In this document: positions 28,318-37,677 of the stretch, piece by piece | How positions within the stretch are numbered: position 1 is the stretch's first letter | How the letters are laid out: the number at the start of each line of letters is the position of its first letter | DNA from: Verrucomicrobiia bacterium | GTDB taxonomy: Bacteria > Verrucomicrobiota > Verrucomicrobiia > Verrucomicrobiales > DEV007 | Length of the DNA: 64,000 bases | Direction of reading: 5' to 3' | Assembly (NCBI GenBank): GCA_030425385.1 | Contig: JAUIAH010000026.1 | Coordinates: 1 to 64,000 of the forward strand | The notes under the pieces: generated by a model | What the model was told of the DNA's origin: nothing | The model's input: the letters and a program-made list of their open reading frames with translations, nothing else | The model's database searches: none | Position numbers and translations under genes: made by a program

Positions 28318-31300
28318 TCACAGCCCAGCAGCCCAGTCGAGCAGTGCCTCCATGATGATTGCATTGTCATGCACTTCGACCACGACCCCGCCCAAGCCCT
28401 CACCGTTGAGGACACTGTTATTGATCCAGCCCGCATCCGTGACCACGACCACGCGGCCGTTTCCAGGCTCGGCCACGCCTAACAGACATCCCTCCGCATT
28501 GCGTTCGCCTTTCAATGGGTTGACGCTCATATCATTATCCACCAGGCTGCGCGGCTTCGCCGGATGCCCAGCAGTCCATTCGATGAGATTGCCTGTGTAG
28601 TAGGCCCAGATGAGGCCGCCAAACAACGGATTGTCCGCCGGGATCCGGATGGCTTTGGCATCGGTGTAGTCATCGACCCACTTCATCCCAAAGTGGCCTA
28701 ACAAGTCATTGGTCGATTCGGTTTCCAAGTTGTGATTCTCCTGGTTTCCCATGAGCACCAGGCCACCGCCCTGATAAACGTAGTCTCGCAAGGTCAGGAT
28801 CATTTCCTTAGAAAAGCGTGGGGGCATGGGGCCATCCCCGACAGCTTCCGCACTGGGATTGCTGATCAAGAGAATGTCCACATTGGCCAAACTCATCTCC
28901 GTGGGAGCAGAATCACTCACCGAAACGTCGAAGTTCTCCCCTAACTTCGCAAGAATCTGACTATAACTGCCGTCTGGAAGATACCGCGTTTCGCCTTCCG
29001 CATTGAAATATCGGGAATAGCTCACTCGCGGCTTCGCCTCTGGCTGAGAGGTCAGCGGCTGATACCCAGGCGTGGTGGTTTGTATGGACCACAATTGCCC
29101 ACCCGCGGTGATATAGAGCGTCTTCCAATCAGGTCCACCAAAGCTGCAATTGGTCACTTCGTCATTAGGAATCGCCACAAAGTCTAACAGCTCCCCATCC
29201 TGCGACAACACATAGACGCCAGCCGTGCTTTCTTCCGCAATCTCCACCGGCGGCTTCGGAACGTGAATCCCTGCGGCCACGTAAAGTCGCCCCTCCGTAT
29301 CCTGAGCCATGCCATCAGGCCCGCGCGTTGCTCCCCAATCGTACACAAGGTAGCGCGAGCCTAGCACGACATTGCCCTGCTCACTGAGATCGAACCGCCA
29401 CAGTTTACGCGCCGCCCCCACATTATTGTTATTGTTATCCGCTACGAAAAGATAGCGGTCATCCGCCGAGACAAGGATTCCGTTAGGGCGATCGACCTCA
29501 TCATCAATGATTTGGACAAGCCTTCCATCGGGATCAATCCGATACACCCCTTCCACCGCGCGCCCCTCTGAATCCACGATTTCCATTGACTCGCGGGCCC
29601 CGTAGCGAGGATCCGTGAAATAGATCCGCCCGTGTGAGTCCACCGCGAGATCGTTCGGAGTGGCAAAGCGTTTGCCACGATAGGTCGACGCCAGCACCTC
29701 GACGCGCCCGTCATCCAGGTGATGCCGGGTCACCCGACGTTGCTTGGGTTCGCAAACAAGCAGGTTCCCGTCCGCCTCAACGAGCAGGCCATTAGAGCCC
29801 ACGTCCGCCTTGAAAGCACCGAAGCTGCCATCGACGCCCAGCCGATTAATCCCACCGTTTCCACTCATGAGGAGACCCAAGCGCGGATGCCAGGCAGGGC
29901 CTTCTCCGGCGCCCGAGTCTAGCAGTTTCACAGGCTTGGCTCCTTCAGCGAAGATCTTTGCGCCTGGCTTGGAAATGGGCACGTCCCCGGGCAACAACTC
30001 TTGACGCTGATCGATCTCCCTCCCCTCCCAAATCACTGTCTCCCCGTCGTAGGTGAGGATCCGGTGAGCGCTTCGTGGGGCGGGCGGCGCACTCTCCTTG
30101 GGTAAGAACGCAGCCATCGCCTTCTTCACCTCGTCATGCTCTGACAAATGGGCGATATTCGTCCATTCGTGAGGGTCTTGACGCAAATCATAGAGTTCCT
30201 CACTCCCATCCGCATAGCGAATATACCGCCAATCCTCCGTGCAGGCCCCGTGATTGTCATGATTGTGAGTGGTGATGGCTGGAAAGGCGCGCGGCGCTTG
30301 AGGATCGTTCAATTGTGGCACCAGACTTCGCCCCTCAAGATCTTCCCGCTCTGGCAACCCACAGAGTTCCGATAGTGTCGGATAAAGATCTAACAATTCT
30401 GCAGGCCGATGACAGGTCACATTCTCCCCCACCCCAGGGCCGGCGAAGATGAGGGGAACGCGTGTTCCATCCGTCCACAGCGTGTTCTTCCCGGTGATGT
30501 CCTTCTCACCCACATGCCATCCATGATCCGACCACAACACCACCACTGTATCGTCCGCTTTACCACTTGCTTCCAAAGCATCTAAGACACGCCCAACCTG
30601 ACTATCGACAAAACTCACACTAGCAAGATACGCTTGCACCAGGTGTCGCCATTCATTGTGTTGTTGCAACCAGCTAAGCCGCGTCTCAGGAAGATCCCAA
30701 TGCAAGTAGGAGGCGAAGCGTGGCAGGTCGGACCGATCCCCATGCAAGTAGGGTGGCAATGCAAGGGTATCTTGCGGATAGAGATCGAACCACTTCTGAG
30801 TCGCGTAGCAAGGTACGTGTGGGAGAAAGAAGCCCACGGCAAGGAAGAATGGCTGCTCGGATGCCGCTTGTTTCTCTAGCGTTTCCACCGCCCAGCTCGC
30901 CACGGCCCAATCACCTTTGTCCTCGTCCTTGTGAGGAAAGGTGCCCCAATCCACCAAGGGATTCTTGGACGGTGTATCAACGATCTTCTTATCTGGCTTC
31001 GCTCCCACGCTTGCATTCGGCCCCCATTCATCGAACTCATCCTCGCGACCGCGTTTGCCACCATGAAAGATCTTGCCACCACTCATCGTGTGGTAGCCCT
31101 GTTGGGAAAAGTGTTGGGCCAAAGTCACACGATCCTCTAGTCCCTCCACGGTGCGAAACCACGGCGCCAAGCCGTAAATACCGGTCGTGGAAGGACGCAA
31201 GCCTAACATCAGACTTGTGCGCGACGAATTGCAGAGCGGTGACTGGCAATGCGCATTGGTAAACGTCGTCCCCCGCGCGGCCAAGCGATCCATGCTTGGC

Positions 31301-31443
31301 GTCTGGACCTGAGGATGGCCGCCTAACGGCCCCACCCAATCGTTGAGATCATCGATCGCGATGAAGAGGACATTCGGCTTGGCCGCCGCCGTGCCCAACA
31401 GAGAAACCCACCCAAAGAAGAGGGCGCAAAGGAGTCGTGTCAT
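28318..31443 (-). CDS. Sulfatase / SMP-30 propeller / ThuA-like fusion
   Basis: 1041 residues from ATG 31443, which begins the signal peptide MTRLLCALFFGWVSLLGTAAA; a TTG at 31479 touching the upstream stop is the alternative. Residues about 22-460 are an iduronate-2-sulfatase-type sulfatase: DD near 31-32 and the modification site C71-N-S-S-R75, where the usual third residue Pro/Ala is Ser. Residues about 490-780 are an SMP-30/gluconolactonase-like propeller (GPAWHPRLGLLMSG, NDLAVDSHGRIYFTDPRYG, DRPNGILVSADDRYLFV). The last 240 residues are a ThuA-like, amidotransferase-type domain (YVYQGGGLVLMGNQENHN, GRVVVVTDAGW). It is likely periplasmic. Such domains are usually separate genes, so a three-part polypeptide acting on one sulfated sugar is an attractive inference. 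Confidence 0.88.
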   Translation of the reverse strand: MTRLLCALFFGWVSLLGTAAAKPNVLFIAIDDLNDWVGPLGGHPQVQTPSMDRLAARGTTFTNAHCQSPLCNSSRTSLMLGLRPSTTGIYGLAPWFRTVEGLEDRVTLAQHFSQQGYHTMSGGKIFHGGKRGREDEFDEWGPNASVGAKPDKKIVDTPSKNPLVDWGTFPHKDEDKGDWAVASWAVETLEKQAASEQPFFLAVGFFLPHVPCYATQKWFDLYPQDTLALPPYLHGDRSDLPRFASYLHWDLPETRLSWLQQHNEWRHLVQAYLASVSFVDSQVGRVLDALEASGKADDTVVVLWSDHGWHVGEKDITGKNTLWTDGTRVPLIFAGPGVGENVTCHRPAELLDLYPTLSELCGLPEREDLEGRSLVPQLNDPQAPRAFPAITTHNHDNHGACTEDWRYIRYADGSEELYDLRQDPHEWTNIAHLSEHDEVKKAMAAFLPKESAPPAPRSAHRILTYDGETVIWEGREIDQRQELLPGDVPISKPGAKIFAEGAKPVKLLDSGAGEGPAWHPRLGLLMSGNGGINRLGVDGSFGAFKADVGSNGLLVEADGNLLVCEPKQRRVTRHHLDDGRVEVLASTYRGKRFATPNDLAVDSHGRIYFTDPRYGARESMEIVDSEGRAVEGVYRIDPDGRLVQIIDDEVDRPNGILVSADDRYLFVADNNNNNVGAARKLWRFDLSEQGNVVLGSRYLVYDWGATRGPDGMAQDTEGRLYVAAGIHVPKPPVEIAEESTAGVYVLSQDGELLDFVAIPNDEVTNCSFGGPDWKTLYITAGGQLWSIQTTTPGYQPLTSQPEAKPRVSYSRYFNAEGETRYLPDGSYSQILAKLGENFDVSVSDSAPTEMSLANVDILLISNPSAEAVGDGPMPPRFSKEMILTLRDYVYQGGGLVLMGNQENHNLETESTNDLLGHFGMKWVDDYTDAKAIRIPADNPLFGGLIWAYYTGNLIEWTAGHPAKPRSLVDNDMSVNPLKGERNAEGCLLGVAEPGNGRVVVVTDAGWINNSVLNGEGLGGVVVEVHDNAIIMEALLDWAAGL

Positions 31444-31475
31444 GGGTCTATCCGAACGGGGAATGCCTCCCGGTG

Positions 31476-33350
31476 TCAATGCAACAACGCCTGGATGGCC
31501 TTCTTCACAATCGGCTCGACTTCGGGGGCCACCCGCGAGGCGCGAGGACTCGACTCATAGCCGCCTTCTTCATATTGCGCCGTCAAACAGATGTAACCGG
31601 GCCCGTAGTCGCCATAGCTGGCAAAGGCGACAAAGGCGTCTCCGGCGACTTCTTGTGCAAAGAGCTGGTAACCCACCACCATCTCTCCGGGGCCAAAGAG
31701 GGCACGCACGCTTCCGAGTTGCAACCCACTGAGTTGTTGGGCATGCCCAACTTCTCCCCGCCAGTGCCAGGCGAGGTACGCTGCCGCGCCTTTCTTCGCC
31801 AGGAGAGTGACTTCCGGATCTTTAAGCTGGGTCTCCAACTCCTCCGTCGAGGCGAAGGCAGTGGAAATGGGCAAGTGCATCGATTCCACCTGCCATTGCA
31901 GATCCGCTCGCCCGATGGGAGTCTTCTCCATGGAGGAGACAGCCGCCGCCATGCCTGCCGCAAGTCGCTCCGCTAGTTTCAGGCGATTGCTAGGGTCGCC
32001 ATCGTTCCACTTGCCCGCGCCGATGTCACCACCCGCACCATTGAAATGAATGTGAGGCACCCCGCCCATGGCGGTCTCTCGCAGCTGACGCGCAATGCCT
32101 GGAAAGTCAGGATTGGCTCCACCCGTTCGATAGTAGCTCTGTGGATGCGTGGCGTAGAATGTTAGGACCAATTGCAACGCATCCTCCGTGTAGAATCCGA
32201 TCGCTCGCAGCATGGGGTCCACCGTCCCAATGGGGAGCGCTCGCACCTCTGGATCCTTGCACGCCGTGTAGCGGGTGTGGGCCACCTTACCATCGGGACC
32301 TAACAAACGCCGATTTGACGCCACTTCTTCTACTTCGCCCTTTCCATGACCGAGGTGAGTGATGGGCTGAGGATCGCGGAGAGAGGCCTGCAAGGCGGTG
32401 GCGGCATTGGCAATGGTCCGCCTCATGAAGACGGGATCAAACAGCTCCCCACCCAATCCATGCGCTGCCAAGATCTTGTGCGCAGTGAAGTCACACACGG
32501 GAGCGTCATGCTGGTGCAAGGTGTGCACGACGACGCGATCCGTCGTCGTGTCTGCGGCTTCTGCCAGGGCTTCTTTCCACGCATCCTGCCCCTCATTTGC
32601 CACCCCGATCCAGTCCAGCACACAAAGCACGACAGGCAGCCCCTCTCCTAACAAGGCCACCCCGCGACAGCTCAGCGGAAGATCTTCCCAGGTCATTTCA
32701 TCATAGGCCAATGGCGTGCCAATCGGGGGCGTGGCATCGCATTCAAAGTAGGCTATCTGCAAAGGGGGCTGACGGAGATGCGCAGTGAGAGCGAGATCGA
32801 AGGCGAGGTCACTGCTGGTGCGATCCGATTGATGGACGCTGACTGCCAAGACATTGGTTCCGCCACGCAGATGCTCTGGATCCAACGTCACCTTCACTCC
32901 TTCCGTCACTTCGCCCCGCAGCTTCTCCGCAGCAAGTGTCTCGCCTGACACTCTCCCTTCTGGCATCCGCACACGCCCCATCTCCTCCCCATTGAGATAA
33001 ACGACGGCACCATCATCGACGAGAACCTCCGCGACCAACGTCTCCACCGCCGAAGGGCGCTCGATCTCAAAAGCCTTCCGGAAATAGGTGACCGCGTGCT
33101 TGGCACTAGCATCCTCCCCGAAGGATAGGGTTGTGGCAAAGCTCACCGACTCATCCGTTTCATATCCCAGCGGGGCGGCACCAACCCTCCAAGGATCACC
33201 GTCAACCACGCGCGTGCGCCATTCGTGCCCAGGCTCCTTGCCGTCATCGCGATACTGCCACCCATCGGCCCCCTTGCTAATTAGCGGCCTTTCACCAGAA
33301 GCAGTGACAAGAAGGAAGAGAAATGTGAGGATAGAGACGACCGGCTTCAT
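31476..33350 (-). CDS. Neutral ceramidase-like secreted hydrolase with N-terminal beta-sandwich
   Basis: 624 residues. A signal peptide (MKPVVSILTFLFLLVTASG) is followed by a 180-residue module (GADGWQYRD, TLSFGEDASAKH, DDGAVVYLNGEEMGRVRM, LAVSVHQSDRTSSDLAF) that also ends the giant TPR protein. The rest resembles the neutral/alkaline ceramidase N-terminal domain: VVHTLHQHDAP (metal-binding histidines), FYATHPQSYYRTGG, PHIHFNGAGGDIGAGKWND. It should cleave an amide or ester, but the lipid or sugar substrate is unknown. It is the second gene of the minus-strand run, 36 bases after the VWA gene. Confidence 0.8.
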   Translation of the reverse strand: MKPVVSILTFLFLLVTASGERPLISKGADGWQYRDDGKEPGHEWRTRVVDGDPWRVGAAPLGYETDESVSFATTLSFGEDASAKHAVTYFRKAFEIERPSAVETLVAEVLVDDGAVVYLNGEEMGRVRMPEGRVSGETLAAEKLRGEVTEGVKVTLDPEHLRGGTNVLAVSVHQSDRTSSDLAFDLALTAHLRQPPLQIAYFECDATPPIGTPLAYDEMTWEDLPLSCRGVALLGEGLPVVLCVLDWIGVANEGQDAWKEALAEAADTTTDRVVVHTLHQHDAPVCDFTAHKILAAHGLGGELFDPVFMRRTIANAATALQASLRDPQPITHLGHGKGEVEEVASNRRLLGPDGKVAHTRYTACKDPEVRALPIGTVDPMLRAIGFYTEDALQLVLTFYATHPQSYYRTGGANPDFPGIARQLRETAMGGVPHIHFNGAGGDIGAGKWNDGDPSNRLKLAERLAAGMAAAVSSMEKTPIGRADLQWQVESMHLPISTAFASTEELETQLKDPEVTLLAKKGAAAYLAWHWRGEVGHAQQLSGLQLGSVRALFGPGEMVVGYQLFAQEVAGDAFVAFASYGDYGPGYICLTAQYEEGGYESSPRASRVAPEVEPIVKKAIQALLH

Positions 33351-33386
33351 GAGGCGATCGTAGTGGGATTGAATCAGGAGTGCAAT

Positions 33387-36347
33387 TCAATCGTCGTCGC
33401 GTTCCTGGCGCTTCCGCTTCAATGCTAACAATCGCTCGGTCGTCGATAGAGCGCTTTCGTCAATGGGCTCTTCCGACTTCTCGTCCTCGACTGGGACGGC
33501 CTTCGGCGATGGCGACCTCGTGGGCGAGGGATGCTTGAGAGGCAACTCTTGAGGACGCTCGCTCCGCGCTTCCACGGCCGCTTTGCGCTTGAGGAGCGCG
33601 CTCATGGTTGCCCCTGATTCTTCCGATGCCTGCCGCCGAGTAAACCAGCCCTTCACCACAGCAGGATCGATTTGCACCCGTCGCAACCCCACATCGAGTG
33701 GCAAGAGGCAGGCGAGCATGACGAGGAACCAATCAGCAATGGATCGCGACGATTCCTTGCTGATGCGCTCAAAGGTGAAGAGCTCCGTTTCATCCCCGCG
33801 CAAGACACGGCCGCCGGTACGCTCGGCGATGCGCTCTAGCGTCTTCGCGGTGGAATGCAATTGCAGATACTCCGGCGAGTAGGCCACGGCAAGGCTATCG
33901 ACCGCTTTGTCAGAGCGCCCTTGCCCCGTTCCCGCCACCATCACTTGGTACCGCCCCGTACCCCAGAGGGGAACAACGGCCCGGTAGCGACGCGGCGCTA
34001 CTTGCGTGAGCGTTAGAGTCTCCTCCTGATCGCCCGGTCCCAGCACTCGAGCCTGCATTTCGAGGAACCCACCATCTTCGTGATGATCTTCCACCGTGAT
34101 TACCCCCTCGTTGCCCACAGCAGAGACCTCCATGTTCAGATCGCTCTCCTCCTCGCCCCGCGAAATCTCTGTCATGAGTTGGCTGACAAAGGCGCGATAC
34201 TTGTCCCAACTCACCCAATCGACTCCCCAATTCGGAGCCAGATCGGAAGTGAAGGCCGCAGCCGCTCCCGTGCCATAGCGCCAGACAGAGAGGATAGGAT
34301 TGATTTCCTCCTCTTCAGGCCCACGTAGAATCGTGTGCGAGCGCGGCTTCGCACTGGTGAGGACGTAACCGTGTAACTCTGGAGTCGCTTGGATCCCTTT
34401 GAGTATCGGTGAGGGAAATTCCACAGACGGCGCAAAGGTCTTGTTCTGAATCATGCTCCGCTTCAACGTCTTAGCCTCCTTGATGAAGATGGAAGGGAGC
34501 TCCGCTGGATCGATCGGTTCGTAATAGCGTCCGCCAGTGGTCACTGCCAGCGATTCTAACAATTGCGTATCATTGGGACCATGGGGATTGATCCCAATCG
34601 TGCTAATAGTGATCTTGTTAGCAACAAACGCATCCACCACAGCGGGCACCGGCGGCGTCGGGTCACCATCTGAAATGATAATCATGTGCTTCATCGCCGC
34701 GTCATTGGCCACCAAGCCGTCCAACGCCATTTGCATCGTCGGCGCAAAGGACGGCATGTCGCCCGGATGCGCTTGATTGATCTTCATCGCCAGTTCCTCA
34801 TAGTTTGAGGCAGCTTGTAGCGTGAAGAGCCACTCGACCCCTCTTCCTCCGTAGATCAATACGCCCACGTCGTCTTGATCCCCTAACACTCGGATCGCTT
34901 GCTTGGCGATCTTCTTGGCCCAGGTATTGCCCCCTGGAAACTCACAGGTATGCAAGACCATCGCCAACGCGCCTTTCGGCAAGATCTTCTTCTGCTTGAT
35001 ATCCATGCTCACTGGCAAGGTCTCTTCGATCGCCGTCCGATGATAGCCGCCCGGACCAAAGCTATTCTCCCCGCCTACCATCAGAAATCCGATGCCCTGC
35101 CCATAGACCGCTCGTTTCACCGCATCCAACTGCACGACGTCAAAGGCATCCGACGGCACATTAACAAAGACCACACTATCATAGGGCATGAGAGAGATCG
35201 CCGTACGCGGGAACGCGTAGGCATCGCGCACTTCCACCACGCGATTCGCCTCTCGCAGTGCTCTCACAAAGGCCTCATGATCACGCGCATCCCCATCGGG
35301 ATCGATCACTACGAGGGTCTTCCCTTCCCCACGAAGGAACAAATCGCTCACGGCCACGTTATTCCCTTCCCAGCCATCCTCACGCTCATCCATCAGGAGA
35401 CGCGCGGTGTACTCATAGTAGCCCGCTTCACGCAGGTAGATCGGCAAGGTGATCCGATTCTTTCCCTCGGTGAACGTCACTTCCTCTCGAAAGATATCGT
35501 GTCCATTCTCCTGGACGAGCAAAGTCCCCTTCCCCGAGTGGATGGCCGTGAGCAAGACGTGCGCTTCATAGCTCTCCCCTACCTTCACCGCCTTGGGAAG
35601 ATCGATCCGCTCTAGCCACGCCTCCTTCTCCAGATGCATCTGCACGGGCAACACATCCACGGCAATGCCCCGCGCATTCAACTGATCTAACACAGGCGTC
35701 ACATCCCCTGCCGTCTCCGTACCATCGCTGATCAGCACGATCCGGCCAGGATTCTCCTCAGGAATCACCGCCGCGGCCAGGCCGAGTCCCTTCTGCAAAT
35801 CCGTCCCATCTTTGGATAACTGTGAGTTGATTGCCTCAAAAGGAAACGATTGCTGCGGAGGCAACTCCACCGCGGCATCGCGCCCGAAGAGAACGAGCCC
35901 CACTTCATCAGTCTCCCCCTTTCCACCCGCCGTCTCCAGGATGTAGCGGATCGCTTCATCCTGCACCGGACGACTCATCGAATCCGACAAATCCAAAGCA
36001 TACATCACGGCGTACTGATCATTCTCCCGCACCGCGCGTGGCCCTGCCAAGAGCATCAGAAATAACCCTAGCATCACCAAGCGAAAGGCCAACGCAAGGA
36101 CGCCTCGCACCTTCCCCAATCCGTGAAAGCCCTGATGATGCATCCACCAGAACCAAGGCGCCGTCGCCACGAGGAGAAAGACCCAGCGATGGGAGAACCG
36201 CACCTTCTGCTGCGTCTCAAGCGCAAGGATGCCCCCCAAGAACGCCAGCAGAAACACAGCCAACGGCAGCACACTCTGCCAGGTCACCGCCCGACGTTTC
36301 GGCGGGATGACAGCAGCAACACTCTGGCGAAGAACAGACACAGGCAA
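33387..36347 (-). CDS. Large membrane protein with two VWA domains
   Basis: 986 residues. The frame begins with TTG at 36347; a GTG two codons later is possible, so the exact start is unsure. Three membrane helices lie near residues 24-42, 52-68 and 83-101. The first VWA opens at D119 (LDLSDSMS, intact MIDAS) and continues with IVLISDGTETAGD. An amidotransferase-like segment (GIGFLMVGGENSFGPGGYHRTAIEETLP) precedes a second VWA whose MIDAS is lost (LAMVLHTCEF). A final membrane helix (ADWFLVMLACLLPLDVGL) and a charged, proline-rich cytoplasmic tail end the chain. It is paralogous to the protein at 20896-23232 and starts the nine-gene run. Confidence 0.88.
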   Translation of the reverse strand: MPVSVLRQSVAAVIPPKRRAVTWQSVLPLAVFLLAFLGGILALETQQKVRFSHRWVFLLVATAPWFWWMHHQGFHGLGKVRGVLALAFRLVMLGLFLMLLAGPRAVRENDQYAVMYALDLSDSMSRPVQDEAIRYILETAGGKGETDEVGLVLFGRDAAVELPPQQSFPFEAINSQLSKDGTDLQKGLGLAAAVIPEENPGRIVLISDGTETAGDVTPVLDQLNARGIAVDVLPVQMHLEKEAWLERIDLPKAVKVGESYEAHVLLTAIHSGKGTLLVQENGHDIFREEVTFTEGKNRITLPIYLREAGYYEYTARLLMDEREDGWEGNNVAVSDLFLRGEGKTLVVIDPDGDARDHEAFVRALREANRVVEVRDAYAFPRTAISLMPYDSVVFVNVPSDAFDVVQLDAVKRAVYGQGIGFLMVGGENSFGPGGYHRTAIEETLPVSMDIKQKKILPKGALAMVLHTCEFPGGNTWAKKIAKQAIRVLGDQDDVGVLIYGGRGVEWLFTLQAASNYEELAMKINQAHPGDMPSFAPTMQMALDGLVANDAAMKHMIIISDGDPTPPVPAVVDAFVANKITISTIGINPHGPNDTQLLESLAVTTGGRYYEPIDPAELPSIFIKEAKTLKRSMIQNKTFAPSVEFPSPILKGIQATPELHGYVLTSAKPRSHTILRGPEEEEINPILSVWRYGTGAAAAFTSDLAPNWGVDWVSWDKYRAFVSQLMTEISRGEEESDLNMEVSAVGNEGVITVEDHHEDGGFLEMQARVLGPGDQEETLTLTQVAPRRYRAVVPLWGTGRYQVMVAGTGQGRSDKAVDSLAVAYSPEYLQLHSTAKTLERIAERTGGRVLRGDETELFTFERISKESSRSIADWFLVMLACLLPLDVGLRRVQIDPAVVKGWFTRRQASEESGATMSALLKRKAAVEARSERPQELPLKHPSPTRSPSPKAVPVEDEKSEEPIDESALSTTERLLALKRKRQERDDD

Positions 36348-36611
36348 GGCAACCTAACGAAGATCGCTCAACCGCACCACCATTCTTTCTCCTGAATCCG
36401 AATCAGCGATGCAACATTCTCTGCTTCGGTGAAGGCAATCCAGAATGACCCGCGAAATCGAGTGCATCATCGACGGTGAGTGTGTATGATAGGACTCGTG
36501 ACTTAGGAAGGTGCTCACCGTTTCCCAATAAGGATCTGCGGCCGCGTAACGGGCTGCCGCGAACGTTTCCAGAGTTGGCAGAGGCCCGGTTTCGGCGTAG
36601 CGTGAATCCTG
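36348..36611. other. Divergent intergenic region
   Basis: 264 bases separate the start of the VWA gene (minus) from that of the DUF4058 gene (plus). It must hold the promoters of both transcripts, including that of the nine-gene minus-strand run. A 38-codon frame on the minus strand (36470 to 36354) ends 6 bases before the TTG start of the VWA gene but has no ribosome binding site or recognisable domain. I see no clear operator or riboswitch. Confidence 0.5.
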
Positions 36612-37442
36612 ATGGAAGCCTTCAAACAGAATCCGTTTCCCGGCATGAATCCCTTCATGGAGCAGCAGTGGGAGGATGCACACGCTCGGCTCATCGGCTA
36701 TATGAGTGATGGGATTCAAGAGCAGTTGCCAGAGGATCTCGTGGCGCGGGCGGAAGAACGGGTGGTTGGGATTGGGGATCCCATCGGTTCGACTGAATTT
36801 CGCTCCGATGTGAGTGTGGTGGAGCCTTGGAAGGACCATCGCGATGATCGTGGTGGTGGTGTGGCGACGATGCCTCCACCTGTGACAGTGAGGGCGCCTG
36901 GAGCAGAGGAACCGAGTTTCACCGTTCGTCTGGAGGAATTTCACCGCTGGATCGAAATCCGAGACTTAAAGGGCAAGGTGGTCACTGTGATCGAGTTGCT
37001 GAGCCCCTCTAACGAAGTCGGAGCCATCGGTCGGGAACGCTACCAGCGGAAACGCCAATCCTTTCTCTCCAATGGCATCAATATGGTGGAGATTGATCTC
37101 ATCCGGCAAGGAGCACCCGTCTTTGACGACGAATGGAGCCGCCTGATGGGTGAGAACGCCAAGCCCTACGGAATCTACGTGTCTCGCATGAACCATCCCC
37201 AATGCCGCGAAGGGGAAGCCGACGTCTATCTCGTGGGCCTTCGGCAAACGCTCCCGGTCATTTCCGTTCCCCTCCGCTCGGGAGAGCCTGAGATCGCCCT
37301 GGCATTGCAGCCATTGATCGATCAATGTCATGTGCGTGGCCGCTATCATTTGCTTCACTACGACCGGCAGCTCTACCCACGACTAGTTGAAGACGACCTC
37401 ACCTGGGTAAATGGACGCCTCCTAGAACACGGACTCTCCTAG
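36612..37442 (+). CDS. DUF4058 family protein
   Basis: 276 residues. The N-terminus FPGMNPFMEQQWEDAHARLI is the hallmark of DUF4058, as are YVSRMNHPQCREGEADVYLVGLRQTLPVISVPL and IELLSPSNEVGAIGRERYQRKRQSF. This family has a restriction-endonuclease-like look in the core (E...D...ELLS) but no proven activity. It is common in cyanobacteria, planctomycetes and verrucomicrobia, often in many copies. No membrane or signal segments are seen, so it should be cytoplasmic. It stands alone, divergent from the VWA gene and 235 bases before the CotH gene; that gap holds nothing I can name. Confidence 0.87.
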   Translation: MEAFKQNPFPGMNPFMEQQWEDAHARLIGYMSDGIQEQLPEDLVARAEERVVGIGDPIGSTEFRSDVSVVEPWKDHRDDRGGGVATMPPPVTVRAPGAEEPSFTVRLEEFHRWIEIRDLKGKVVTVIELLSPSNEVGAIGRERYQRKRQSFLSNGINMVEIDLIRQGAPVFDDEWSRLMGENAKPYGIYVSRMNHPQCREGEADVYLVGLRQTLPVISVPLRSGEPEIALALQPLIDQCHVRGRYHLLHYDRQLYPRLVEDDLTWVNGRLLEHGLS

Positions 37443-37677
37443 CAACTCTTTGGATGGGTTTGATTGTCTTTGGCCAGTAGACTACCTGACGAAAACTGCA
37501 GCCGTCCAAGGAGTCTCTCCTTTCACTCAATCGTCGGCGCGTCACGAACGGTGAGCCAGCCCGGCTCGCCGATAGCGCAACGCAAACCGTCATTTGAAAG
37601 AAGCCCTGAATCTGCAAGGCGTCGTCCACGAAAGATCAGCCTGTTCCACCGTGGCTAATTCAAGTAGATTGCCCAGC

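Noticed and set aside
36354-36944. 196-codon minus-strand frame overlapping the DUF4058 start
   Set aside because: Half of it is antisense to the well-supported DUF4058 gene and nothing in it is recognisable; only the last 38 codons lie in the intergenic region.
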